DNA of 64,000 bases from Medicago truncatula (lineage: Eukaryota > Streptophyta > Magnoliopsida > Fabales > Fabaceae). The position numbers and the translations under genes were made by a program. Below are positions 52,301 through 62,893 of this stretch, piece after piece; position 1 is the first letter of the stretch, and each line of letters begins with the position of its first letter. Below the pieces are notes generated by a model, which was not told where the DNA came from, did not search any database, and saw only the letters and a program-made list of their open reading frames with translations. The DNA is taken from positions 11,180,501-11,244,500 of the forward strand of contig NC_053042.1 in assembly GCF_003473485.1 (NCBI RefSeq). Reading direction: 5' to 3'.

Positions 52301-55300
52301 TGTTTCTTCCATTTCAATAGCACCAACACGAACAAGGAATTGTTGTTGTGTCTGTCCAATAATTGCATTGACTTTTGCTTCATCTACGTTAGCATTATTA
52401 TCAACATTCAATCCAATAAGTAATTCTGCTGCGCCAAATCTAGAAGGTTTGTCATAAGTCCTTTCGATTTCTGTGCCATCTGGAAATGCAGGTGCCTCGT
52501 ATGAACGTGGGTTGTATGACTTATAGGCTGCAGCACCTATTAATGGCACAGGAACTAAACCTTCCTCAATAACAAGAATTCTGTAATAATCGTCCTTCAC
52601 AAGTTCTAGCAATGCATTCCTTGCTTCCTTTCTAATGACCCGAGATACTTCGGACTCATATGGTAAGAACTTCGCCTGAATTACAATAAAAACTCATCAC
52701 ATTTTGGAATGTTCTAAGCATCAAGAGAAAGGACCTTTGGTAAGAACTATGGGAATTAAAATATCAGTAAAATTCAATACCAAAGGAAAAATATCAGTAA
52801 ACTTCAGAATGTCATTATTTCTAATCGTTTCCTTTTCCATTCAACTTATCAGAAGGCACTGAAGCCAATATTTTTGTTGGGATTTAGGGATCGGATGGAT
52901 AAGAGAAGATGAGAGAGTGCACAGTTCAAAATATATTTTATTAGGGAGACACTGAATAAATGTAATGTAACACCTTTATTTATATGAAATTATGACTATA
53001 AAGAGACAAATATAAACTTAGGGTTTGCGACAACTAGAACCCGTGTTGACCAGGAAGGCTTCAGTATTAATCAATCAATTAATGAGGAATGCTAGCAACA
53101 CTCTCTTTTGAGCACTCTCTCTAGCACTCACTATTTTATTGGGTGAAATCAATGTATGTCCCACCACTTTATGTGGGTTCCATTTCCAAAGTGTAGGTCC
53201 TACATTGATTTCACCCAATAAAAGAGTGAGTGCTAGAGAGAGTCCTCAAAAGAGAGTGTTGCTAGCATCCCTCATCAATTAATAATAAATCATCAGTTTC
53301 TTGACTCCCCCTCCATTCAAAGCATACATAATTTAATTTGTTACAAATAAACTCAATAACATAAGAATACCAAACTTCATTAGAGTATCGATCAAATACA
53401 TGTATCTTTAGAATATTTTAAAGTATCGTGGATAATCTTTTAGGAGTTAAAAAGTTACTTTGATTTTTAAGCTTGTGCAGTTGGGATATGTCTTTTGTTC
53501 CACGTCCTTAAACAAAATTAGCCTTAACTGTCATTTTTCCTCCTTCCCTAATTAGAACCATATAATTTCAACATTGCCTCAAAGTCAAAGCACTTCCATG
53601 AATAGACCAAATAGACTCGTTCCAACTTGCATAGAATCATGAGTCAATCTTCTTGGATCCTCGTCTTTTCTATAGGAACGTATGAAAAAAAATTTGGAGA
53701 GAAAAAACCAACACAACTCTTGAGCAGGAATTGTAAACTACTATACATAAGCAGGCCACTATAGAAGGTAGCTTATGTTTCTCCCTCTCCAAAAAAAAGC
53801 TGTCATGTTCCTACAGAACAGGAGAGGATCCAGGCTTTTATACAACATCATAATAATTATATCATCCCAAGAGCATAATGTTTTAGGTGCAAACACATAA
53901 ATTATGGTTTATCTTGTAGAATTCATCTTAACAAGAACGAGATCAACAATTATAAAACTGGGATGAAATGTAAATATTTCAGAGTAAACCGTCTTTCAAT
54001 GTCTTACCAATTTTGGAATAACACCTGCTTCAACCATCATGTCATGGTTAACATGGCTCAATGCTAAATTTGCCAAAATACCCCCTGCAGCTTCCTTCAC
54101 TTTCATATCCTCATCATCGAGGTACTTCATAGCTAACAAAAGAAGATCGCTCTTTGCAATTTTAACTCGGAGCTTCTCATCAACGGATAAATTCCACAGC
54201 ATGTTCAAACTCTGCACCTTTACCTGCAAAAAGAAGTTCCAAATATTCTCATTTTCTACACACACAAAGTATATGCTCACCAAAGTTTTTGTATACTAAT
54301 TAATTCCTATACCTCAGAAGCCAAGGAAGACTGTGTCAGCAATCTATTTATCTCTTCTATAGCTCCACTATCTGCTACAGAATTCCTATATTGGTCAATT
54401 GAAGATAGTGATTGCAGAAGGCCTGCAGCTGCCTCACAAGCCGAACTAGATTCTGCTCTAAGGAGGTTGACAACAAGGTTAATACAACCAGGAAATTGCA
54501 TTATATTGTCAATATACTTCTTTCCACCAAGTGAATATTGCCAAAGAGTAATTATAGCTTGTTCTCTGTCAAGAGGATCATGATCTAGGCCTAACATACG
54601 AACAAACAAGGCCACATAGCTATCACCAAAGTCAGAAGATGATTCACTTTCAACTTCATCAATTTCCTGAAAGAAAAATTGCAAGCATTCAGTAGTTGTC
54701 TAATCTATAATTCATATACACAACACACACAGACAAACCAGAAAGAGGCTAATAAAAAAATCTTTTGCCAATGTTGCCTAAACTCCAAGCTCGTGCTGTT
54801 TTTGTTCACGCCGCCACATAATAATATCTGAGAAAAATATCCACTTACAAAGCGAGTGAAAGTGATGGTGAAAATAATAACAACCAGAGCATTTTCTCGC
54901 TAACTAAATGGAATAATCAATGCCATAAGGTGGGTCAGGAATAGCTATAAAAAATGTTCTTAAACCCCGTAGTATATAAACACAATAATCAAACTCGGCT
55001 ATAATCTAAAAATGTACACTTCACCTTATTTTTTTCAAAAGAATACAATACACACACGAGTCACAACCTTCTATCTTAAACTCAAAAGGAATTACAATAT
55101 GAAACAATTGAAGGCCCTGTTTGGATAAAAAAAACTTAATTTACAGCTTATAGCATAAGTGCATATCATGATAAGCAATTATGTATAAGCTTTAAGTTGT
55201 TTTGATAAGCTATCATGGTGAGCTTATAAAAAAAAGCTAAAACAGCATATGAACATGTCATAAACTGTTTTCATAATAAATAAATAAATCCAAACAGGTC

Positions 55301-55622
55301 CTAAAGCAGTGACCATATCATACATTAGAACTGAATCGAGTTTAGTTACAATTTACATGAACACAGAAAAAGAAGGGTTGAGATTAAAACTCACGGGAGA
55401 GGCGGGAGCAGTGGAATGATCAGAATGACCGTTATTGCTACTGCTGCTGCTGCAACTACGAGTGAACCTGGCAAAGAGAGGAAGTTTGGAGTGTGATTTG
55501 GAAGAAGAAGAAGAAGAAGAAGAAGAGAGAGTGACTCTGGTTGTTGTAATTGAGGGCGAGAAATGAGAAGTGGAGGAAGAAGAGGGTGTTAGGATTGGGG
55601 GGATTCTGCATGCTGTCAACAT
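49341..55622 (-). CDS. Armadillo-repeat protein with plastid-type N-terminus (~840 aa, 9 exons)
   Basis: Helical-repeat scaffold protein of unknown molecular role. Exons in gene order: 55622-55395, 54666-54313, 54223-54008, 52675-52029, 51022-50926, 50820-50767, 50671-50580, 50411-50215, 49978-49341. The ATG at 55622 is the first in frame. Residues 1-76 are Ser/Thr-rich (36-44 nearly all Ser), like a chloroplast transit peptide. An acidic linker (EIDEVESESSSDFGDSYVAL) leads into ARM repeats in two blocks, N-terminal (e.g. ILANLALSHVNHDMMVEAGV) and C-terminal (e.g. ISEGAVYSLVKLIEEGNERG, ILYNLSMDSENHSALLAAGA). A less repetitive insert around FPDGTEIERTYDKPSRFGAA separates them. The exon 7 start is ambiguous: acceptor at 50672 keeps frame, while the more usual-looking acceptor at 50688 does not. 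It resembles Arabidopsis At1g23180 from memory. Introns 3 and 4 carry MITEs. Confidence 0.87.
51723..52007. mobile_element. Stowaway-type MITE in ARM-gene intron 4
   Basis: Terminal inverted repeats CTCCCTCCATTTCAAAATGA and (reverse complement of right end) CTCCCTCTGTTTCAAAATGA extend through AGTGTCGTTTTAGC. TA dinucleotides flank both sides (51721-51722 and 52008-52009), the Tc1/mariner target signature. 285 bp, no ORF. Its right end is ~20 bp from the exon 4 donor. Confidence 0.9.
53084..53273. mobile_element. Mutator-like foldback MITE with 10-bp target duplication, ARM-gene intron 3
   Basis: A 190-bp near-palindrome. Left arm GAGGAATGCTAGCAACACTC to AAATCAATGTA pairs with the right arm over ~70 bp, with only a few mismatches. 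It is flanked by a perfect ATCAATTAAT direct repeat at 53074-53083 and 53274-53283. The high arm identity suggests recent movement. Diverged relatives may lie at 23275-23394 and 55929-56070. Confidence 0.9.
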
Positions 55623-55928
55623 CTTCTTCTTCTTCTTTTGATGATACTGCAAACTCAAACTGTTTCAGTTCCAGACTCTTCGTCGGGAAACAAGATAGGG
55701 CTTTCCCCCTTAGATTTTTTGTTCTGTGCAAATAGTTTTTTTTTCCACAAATGGCTTAAATAGTCATTTTGATTCTTATACGAAATTATACAATATAATT
55801 CTCTATTTAGCATAATTTTAACATAATTTTTTATTTTGCACTTTATTAGTTAAAATAATTCAATAATTCAAATAGTATTTCAATGATAATAGTAATATAA
55901 CAAAATATAAGTATATTGTAAAGATAAA

Positions 55929-56070
55929 TGTTAGAAACACTCTTTTTCTAACACTCATTCTCTTATCGAGTTTCATCACCTTATATGAGATCAATTTTCA
56001 ATGTGTGATACTCGCGTTGATTTCAATCAATAAGAAAGTGAATGTTAGAGAGAGTGTTTATAACACTCCT
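55929..56070. mobile_element. Diverged foldback MITE related to 53084-53273
   Basis: ATGTTAGAAACACTCTTTTTC and CTAACACTCATTCTCTTAT on the left pair with ATAAGAAAGTGAATGTTAG and AGAGAGTGTTTATAACACTC on the right. A GTTGATTTCAATCA motif near the centre also parallels the other element. It lies upstream of the ARM gene promoter. Confidence 0.6.
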
Positions 56071-56237
56071 CATATTGTGAAAGACCAATATAACAATATT
56101 AAGAAGGCATTTGAACGTCACAAATTATTTTAACTATCTCAGTGCACAATTAAAAACTATTTTGAAATTTCGATATATTGACGAGGCTATTGTAGTTACT
56201 CACTACACATTCATGAACTAAATGGTATTTGTCCTTC

Positions 56238-56400
56238 TTTTTTGTCGGATATTACAGTGGTTAAAAACTCGTGTCATTCTTTTTGTCGGATATTACAGTG
56301 GCTAAAAACTCGCCTCTTAAGATGAATAAATAGTGTCTGCGGTTTGAACCTCGGTCTTACATATATTATACAACGTCTCTACCAGCTGAGTTAAACTTAA
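56238..56400 (-). mobile_element. SINE-like fragment with a duplicated 3' segment
   Basis: On the minus strand, TAACTCAGCTGGTAGAG (A box, ~56378-56394) is followed by AGACCGAGGTTCAAAC (B box, ~56342-56357), an ordered tRNA-derived Pol III promoter. The adjoining segment TTTTTGTCGGATATTACAGT, then GG.TAAAAACTCG, occurs twice (from 56238 and 56279). No target duplication was identified. A second tRNA-like stretch (TAGCTTAGTTGG) starts at 56593 on the + strand. Confidence 0.6.
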
Positions 56401-57863
56401 AAGACTAGTTCCCTTTTTTATGGTCTATCACTTAGTTTTGCATATGATTCATAAGTATATGCAAATGAATTAAGAGCGTAAAAATTACATTAAAAAAACA
56501 AATCTTTACGTGAAATTAAGCTAAAAAACCATGCATATAATTTTTCTTTTTTCATAAGAATAAGTAAATACTTAAGTTTGGCTCTGTGAGTATAGCTTAG
56601 TTGGTATATACATTGCGATATTCAGGAGTCGAATTTTCAAACCCTGAATTTCCAACTTATTTACCTTAAAAAGTAAATTAGATCAAAGTTTTTTTTCTTC
56701 CAAAAATACCAAAATACCCTTTTTTTCATTTCTGATATAAAAACTATCATCTCTCTAGTATAGTTGTTTATTGTGTTGTTATGTCTAGTCCTTATTGTTT
56801 TGTGAGTCAAATGCACTCGTATAGTAAGTATGGTAGAGATAAAGATCTCTAAGTTTCTCTATGTGTGTGGTTGTATGATGTCCGAGTCCAAGGTAGAGAA
56901 AATTTTGGGGCTAAAAAAGTGCTTATAAATATATTTACATTTACCTCTCTTCAAGATAAAATATGCTTATATTGCTTAGAGGTTTGGTGATTGGCTAGAG
57001 TTTATGGAGATTTGGTTACTAGGCACCCTCATCAAATGAATAAAACTTTTCTTATGAAAATGTTGTGGAACCTATTTAATAATCCCAACGAGCTCTAGTG
57101 CAAAGTCCTATATAGTAATTATGATAAAGATAAGGATATTCGAGTTTCTCTAAGTGTGCGGCCTTATGAATTCCCTCTTTGAAAACCTTAGTCTTAGCAA
57201 TAATTTGGAACAGTGTCAGTGTCATACAATCTGGCAGTTAGAAAATGGACAATGTAACGCCCTAGTCGTTATTTTATTTATTTTGAATTATTTAGAGTCT
57301 TTTATATGATTTTAAATAATATTTGTTGATTATATGGTGTGCATTATTTTATTATATAGTTTATTTTAATATAATTAGAATAATGTGTGAATTAATATTA
57401 TTTTGGAGGTTGGGGAGTTAATTAGGATTTAATAGAATTAAGGGGGAGTAAATGAAATAAGGGGAGTTATATTTTGAGGAGTTAGGAAAAGAAAAGAGTC
57501 AGAACTGCTTTTACGTGAAAACAAGCTTTGGGAGAGAAAACCAAGAACAAGGGAGAAGAGCCAAGAGAATCCAATTGTTGTGCATTCGTTCATCTGATTT
57601 AAGGTAAGGGTGAGGTTTGCTTCAATAGTGTAGTTATTCAATTCTGATTTTGGTTCAACAAGCTTTTGGTAGAAATTGGGGGTTTTAGGTTTATGATGAA
57701 TTATTGGGTTTTGGGTGTAGAGATTGTGGTTCTGATGTTAGAATTAGGTTCTGGTTGCATACAACACTTAGTTTAGCATCTGTAAACTAATTTGGGGAGT
57801 GCATTGGAGAAAAATGAGATTTTTGGGAAAAACCTGCATTCTGTCCGTGCTGACATTCATCAC

Positions 57864-58101
57864 TCGCCCCGGCGAATAGCTAGTCTCGCCTCGCGAGTGA
57901 ACAACTTCATAGCCCGCCTCGCGAGCAGAACCACTCGCCATGGCGAGCAAGTGCCTGAGAGATCATGATTTTTAAATTGTTGTTATAAGCCGTATTTTGG
58001 TTAGTTTTGAGCACCCTATTTTCAGTTCGCCTTGAGTTCGCCACGGCGAGCAACCCAATTCTAGTGCTCGCCATAGCGAGCAGATGCACTCGCGAGGCGA
58101 G
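57864..58101. repeat. Array of seven short GC-rich palindromes in the LTR
   Basis: Palindromes at 57864-57875 (TCGCCCCGGCGA), 57885-57897 (CTCGCCTCGCGAG), 57912-57926 (one mismatch), 57934-57947 (CTCGCCATGGCGAG), 58038-58049 (TCGCCACGGCGA), 58066-58081 (GCTCGCCATAGCGAGC) and 58089-58101 (CTCGCGAGGCGAG). All share a CTCGC/GCGAG stem with a variable 2-4 nt centre, in an otherwise AT-rich region. Confidence 0.9.
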
Positions 58102-58360
58102 TTGCCCAGTATTTGAGTTGTTTGTTCTGTTTTAGAATAATGTTGAGTGAATTTGATGTATGAGCATGATTATGATTAGTTGTGCATTTTCTGGAATTAT
58201 TGAATTGATTATGATGATCTGTTGTTGACTGTGATGTATGCTTTTATTTAATTAAATCATACATGTTGTTGAATTATGGAGTTGAAAGTCATATATACAT
58301 ATATGCATTGTCGAGTTGTATGTAGATATACACAAGTAGAGTTAGTTACATAAGCATAAA

Positions 58361-58504
58361 AAGCGGGAGGGCTCTGGCCCTGGAACGCCTTGTCGTTCTA
58401 AGCGGGAGGACTCATGTCCTGGAACACTTATTGTTCAAAGCGGTGAGGGCTTATGCTTTGATGAATGCTTTAACCATTCAATATCCGATGAGGGCTTCTG
58501 CCCT
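58361..58504 (+). repeat. Tandem ~40-bp units, each forming one or two small hairpins
   Basis: Hairpin A occurs four times: AGGGC-TCTG-GCCCT (58368-58381), AGGAC-TCAT-GTCCT (58407-58420), AGGGC-TTAT-GCTTT (58446-58459, needs G-U pairs) and AGGGC-TTCT-GCCCT (58491-58504). Hairpin B occurs three times: GAACG-CCTTGT-CGTTC (58383-58398), GAACA-CTTAT-TGTTC (58422-58436) and TGAATG-CTTTAAC-CATTCA (58462-58480). Several stem changes are compensatory between units. Confidence 0.88.
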
Positions 58505-59757
58505 GTAAAATTGGTACCGCATGCATGTGCACTGTCGAGGAGTCCTAGTGGAGTTGTCGAGTAGTTGCATGAGACGATGTTGTTGGTTATAATTACCATT
58601 TATTGTTGATGTTGTTAATGATGATATATTTATATATTGATGAATTGTTATTATGTTAGGGTGTTAGATTCAATTGATGAATTTTATATCTATATTTATT
58701 GTTGTGAATCTCACCCCTTCTGCTTGAAAATGTTGCCCTTCCTATGGGTAACTTGCAGGTGATCCTGAGTAGTAGGTGGTGGCTCAATGTCTAGGGCTCT
58801 GATACGTACGGGATGAGATTTCTTATTTATTTTTCATTCCTTATGTATCATTTTTGGAACATGCTGATGTAGCCCTTGTTGATGATTATTGAATTATTTT
58901 GACGAGGCTTTTATGCCAAGATTATCTATTGGAGAATTAACATGTTGGATGTTGTTGTTATTAAATGTTGATATATTCCGCTGCAAGGTTTTGATGAAAC
59001 TGTTAAAGTTGGTGTTTATTAAATAGTTTTATATTCTATTTAAGAAATTTTGAAAAGTAGTGTGACATGCCCGTTTTGGTGATATACTCTGATATTTATT
59101 TATTATTTAATTGTTTTTGGGATAACGGGGTGTTACAGACAACATATTAATTTTTTCTTCATAAATAGATATATGATAGTCACCATCTCATGAATAATTC
59201 TACCCACCACACGATGGACACAACCATCATTGTGAAAGATGCTCTAGCGGACTCAAGAGATTGACTCATCTACCATATATTATGATAAACCTAGTGATGG
59301 TCATTCCAACATTAAAAATAACAGATAGATCTGAATTCATTAGATGGAGTGACATCAACACTCGTCACTTCACCGTTCAAAGTGCTTATAACCTTTAGTA
59401 GAAGCACGACCATTTTATTGGTTAGAGTTGGAAATGTTTGTAGAATTGAAAGAGTCCTCACAAAATCCAAACATTCATGTGGATTGTTGGTCAAGAGCAC
59501 CTTCTTACTAATCATTTAATAAATAAATAAATAGGGTTTGGAGTGTCTCTCACTTGTTTTTTTTTTTTTTTTCTGTGGAAAATAAAGACAAGCCAATCAT
59601 AGATGCTCTGAGAGATAGTACGGAAGCAACCCATACTTGGATCAGGTTAGTGGCTTCTAGTCACATTACTAATTTATTTTCTTTGAATTGCAGGCAATGA
59701 ATATTCAACAATTTGAACAGCAAGATTGTGAGAACTCACAAGAATGAGTGGTAGGCT

Positions 59758-60448
59758 CAGGGGCGTAGCCCTTCACATGGGAGGGGTAGCCTTGGCTACC
59801 CCAAAAAAAATATTATACTTAAAGTGGTCGGTATGTACTTATATTCGGCTACCTCAAATAATAAACATTGAGCTACTCCAAATAAGTTCCGTCACAAAAA
59901 TTTACATAAATAATAAAGTAAAAAAATTACCACAAAACTGATAGATTTATTTGTATTGGTTTGATACTCCCGATCTAAATAACAACAATAGAGAAGCCTT
60001 TTTCAACAATAAAAATTATCAAGACAATATTTATAGACAAATTAAATGGACAATGAGTTTCTTGCGAATAACCTATTCATTTACATTTGAAAAGACATTA
60101 TTAATCTATTATTAAACAGACAATTATTGATAAAATTGGGTTCTTGAAACACATTTTACCCAACGTTTCTAAATAGCGATTTTTATGTTAAGTTTATAAG
60201 ATTTGTTAATTTTAGTCCTTAATTTTTTGTTAGAGATTAAATTCAAGACTAAAAACACTTTGTTTTTGTAAAATTTTAAAAAACTGAGATAAAAATTGAA
60301 TAATTTTTATTAAGGAATAAACCTAAAAAAATTATAATTTATGTGACTAAAAATATATTTTATTCTTAAAAATATGTTTGTTTTCAAAAAAAAAAAAATC
60401 TTTTTTATAGTTAGCCCTTGCATAATTTTTTTGCAAGCTTCGCCGCTG
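59758..60448. mobile_element. Non-autonomous hAT element with perfect 8-bp target duplication
   Basis: The left end CAGGGGCGTAGCC and the reverse complement of the right end CAGCGGCGAAGC form a short imperfect terminal inverted repeat of the hAT form (CAGxGGCG). Perfect GGTAGGCT direct repeats flank it at 59750-59757 and 60449-60456. The 691-bp interior has no transposase frame. It is inserted into the LINE remnant, whose sequence continues on both sides. Confidence 0.93.
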
Positions 60449-60880
60449 GGTAGGCTGTTTTCATGGTTAATTGTTGGCATCAATGAAAGTGGAGAAACAT
60501 AAGTATTTTTTAAGAGGGCTTCCACCTCTCTAGCAATCCTATTCACGGGATTCTCAACATGACAAAGGAGATTGAAGGTTGCGAGCAAACACACGTGACT
60601 GGATTGCCCCATCAAAAGTATATTATTTTCATTGATTTGAGATATGAGACATGTATATTAATATGGATTTGGCTCAAAGACGAAAGATTACCCACCTTTA
60701 AGTTAACGGTGACTCGAATGTTCTAGTTGACATGGTTACATGAAACTGAGATATCAATAGAAATATCCTTAGTTTGATTAGGCACATTGATGATCTCAAT
60801 AACATCAATTGGCAAGTTCAGATGAATAATACTTAACACGAAGGAAACATATCCATTTATTTTACCTCAACTTTAAACTC

Positions 60881-61471
60881 TCAATTTTTCTTAATACCTT
60901 TAAACCCATTTAATCGGCATGTTTTAGAGACTCTTCCTAAAAATATTCAAAAAACTCTTTTATAATGACATATTCTACGCTTGCATGTATGTATCAAAAT
61001 GTTAGCTTAAATATGTAATTTTTTTCTTTTTTTTGGACTTTGCCTTCTTATCTACCAAAAGAAAATCATTAAGCATTTCAACGATCATTAACACACTTTT
61101 TTTTTACAAATCATTAGCAAACTTTTGTCAAATAGTAAAAATTTCATAAAAACAAATAAATAAAATTTGGACATGAAAAATCATTTTCATAGTCTGAAAC
61201 GAATGAAAAGGCAAAGGAATATGGAATGGAATGGATTAGAAAGTCAATAAGAGCACAAGAAAGGTCAATATGACATAGGGAATAGGCCAACACGTCTCTA
61301 TTGTCATCAACTGCAACACTTGATCATCTTTTTCACTTCATAACAACTCCTTCTCAGAAATTTTCAATTTTCTTCATTTCAAATACTTTTCCACTTTCAT
61401 CAAATTCATATTTTTCACAAATTTTTGAGGTTTCATTTCATGGACTCGTTTTGGGAGAACCATAAAGCGCT
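60881..61471. other. Upstream region of the kinase gene
   Basis: About 590 bp between the LINE remnant and the kinase ATG. A CT-rich stretch with TTTTCATCAAATTC-type leader sequence (61330-61450) may be the 5' UTR. No repeat or TATA box stands out. Confidence 0.35.
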
Positions 61472-62028
61472 ATGAGCAAATCCAACAATTTCTTTCATAA
61501 TCTCATAAAGCCCTTCAAATTTGGTTCTACCAGAGGTAAACAACAAAACCCAGTTCTTTGTTTTTGAAAAAAATATTATTATTTTTTTTTTTTATCTTTT
61601 TTGTAATATTTTGTGATTAGAGGGAAATAGTGAAGACGATATACAGAACATAGCTACACAAGAGCAAAGGACATTTTCATATGAAACATTGGTTGCTGCT
61701 ACCAACAACTTTCATGTTCATAACAAACTTGGTCAGGGAGGCTTTGGACCTGTCTACAAGGTAAATAATTTTTTTTTAATGGCAAAATGTTAGTAATTAG
61801 TAGTTAGATTATAAATACTATAAATCAATCAAGCTGTTTTTAGTAAAAATTTAGTTCAATATTGTATGAATGTGAGAAAAAGGTTTGAAATTTTGACACA
61901 TGTTAGTAAAAATCTCATGCAAGTTTACACAAATGTAAAAAAAAGGCAAAAAATAGAGATGTGAAATTGTGGCAAGTATCTTTAGACTAAGATTTTTAAG
62001 AGTTTATAGCTAGATAAATAGGTAGAAG

Positions 62029-62060
<32 letters not shown>

Positions 62061-62893
62061 GTGGATAGAATATAAGGTTGGTTTTATTGTTGATCCATAT
62101 TTCAAAATCACATGAATTTCTAACGATGATCTACAACGTCCTTGGAGGTAGAAATTTATGGTACTTATCGTCTTTATAGTTGAAGCAGTGTCCTGATTGA
62201 CGTCAATTTGACAAAAGGAAGGAAAAACGAATATGAGTTGAGTTTTGATTTTGAGAGATGCACATGGGTTTTCCCTTGTTTTTGTCGAACTGTAACAATT
62301 CGTCATCTCATTCGCGACTCTATGAGGACGAAGAAGACTGTGAACTTCTACTTTTGAAAGACAACGTCTCTCGTCCAAGTACCAGTCCATTGTAGATCAT
62401 CTATTAGTGTTAGTCGTAGAATTTACAAGAAGATCGGTATTTGATTTTCATGTCCTGCTGTTTGGAAAGGCGGCAACCATACTACATAGGGTTCAATTGG
62501 CTCAAACAAGCTTTTGAATTGTGATTAATTAAAGAAAATTGTGAATAAGAAACCACCAAATTAAACCTTAATGCTAGTCTGCTAGAGCTGCAATCATAAT
62601 TGCAGACATTGATTTGAAACTTTTGATCCGTAATTAAAACAATTGTGGCAATTTTGGTTTTTATTTGTCTTTTTGGTTGAAGGGTAAATTGAATGATGGG
62701 AGAGAGATAGCGGTGAAGAAGTTATCACGTGGTTCAAATCAAGGGAAGACACAGTTTGTTGCGGAGGCAAAGCTGCTGACTCGTGTGCAGCACCGTAATG
62801 TGGTGAATTTGTATGGTTATTGTATCCATGGCAGAGAGAAGCTTCTTGTGTATGAGTATGTCCCTCTTGAGAGCCTTGACAAGTTCCTATTCA
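61472..62893 (+). CDS. CRK43-like receptor-like cytoplasmic kinase, first three exons (partial)
   Basis: Ser/Thr kinase of the DUF26-RLK (CRK) clade lacking an ectodomain and signal peptide. Exons 61472-61535, 61621-61760 and 62683-62893 keep frame. The N-terminus [19 protein letters not shown] is close to that of the Arabidopsis CRK43 (At1g70740) group as I remember it. Visible kinase parts are the P-loop GQGGFGPV (59-66), the ATP-binding Lys80 in EIAVKKLS, the helix-C Glu96 in FVAEAKLL, the [11 protein letters not shown] segment and [17 protein letters not shown] at the hinge. The frame leaves exon 3 through donor A|GTGAGT at 62894 with 138 residues encoded. The catalytic HRD, DFG and activation segments are not found in the remaining 1.1 kb. 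The gene either continues past the window or is truncated. Confidence 0.85.

Larger units (their letters stand above)
57253..59137. mobile_element. Solo LTR (probably Ty3/gypsy), 1885 bp, with 5-bp target duplication
   Basis: It starts TGTAACGCCC and ends GGGTGTTACA, the TG...CA LTR form with a 10-bp imperfect terminal inverted repeat. Perfect GACAA direct repeats flank it (57248-57252 and 59138-59142). There is no internal domain, primer-binding site or second LTR, so it is a solo LTR left by recombination. The ends and length suggest a gypsy lineage, though lineage is not proven. Two unusual internal arrays are present: GC-rich palindromes at 57864-58101 and tandem hairpins at 58361-58504. 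Confidence 0.9.
56800..60880 (+). mobile_element. Degenerate LINE split by two nested insertions
   Basis: Read on + and skipping the two inserts, fragments follow the order of plant LINE ORF2. Near 57040-57250: NKTFLMKMLWNLFNNPNEL, then KVLYSNYDKDKDIRVSLSV. At 59143-59749: RHFTVQSAYNL, then KSPHKIQTFMWIVGQEHLLT (zf-RVT-like). After 60457: LASMKVEKHKYFLRGLPPL, then a VNGDSNVLVDMVT and INWQVQMNNT RNase H-like tail to ~60880. Frames are full of stops. The interruptions are the solo LTR (57253-59137) and a hAT element (59758-60448). A second, partly duplicated LINE segment may start near 56805. Confidence 0.75.

Noticed and set aside
57438-58089. Minus-strand frames inside the solo LTR
   Set aside because: LTRs are non-coding; the frames are short and coincide with the palindrome array.
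57864-58101. A CRISPR-like array
   Set aside because: The repeats are palindromes of variable centre and irregular spacing with no constant-length spacers, in a plant nuclear LTR.
62010-62390. Minus-strand open frame of 126 codons in the kinase intron 2
   Set aside because: It ends in a run encoded by poly-T, has no domain, and lies between two well-supported kinase exons on the other strand.
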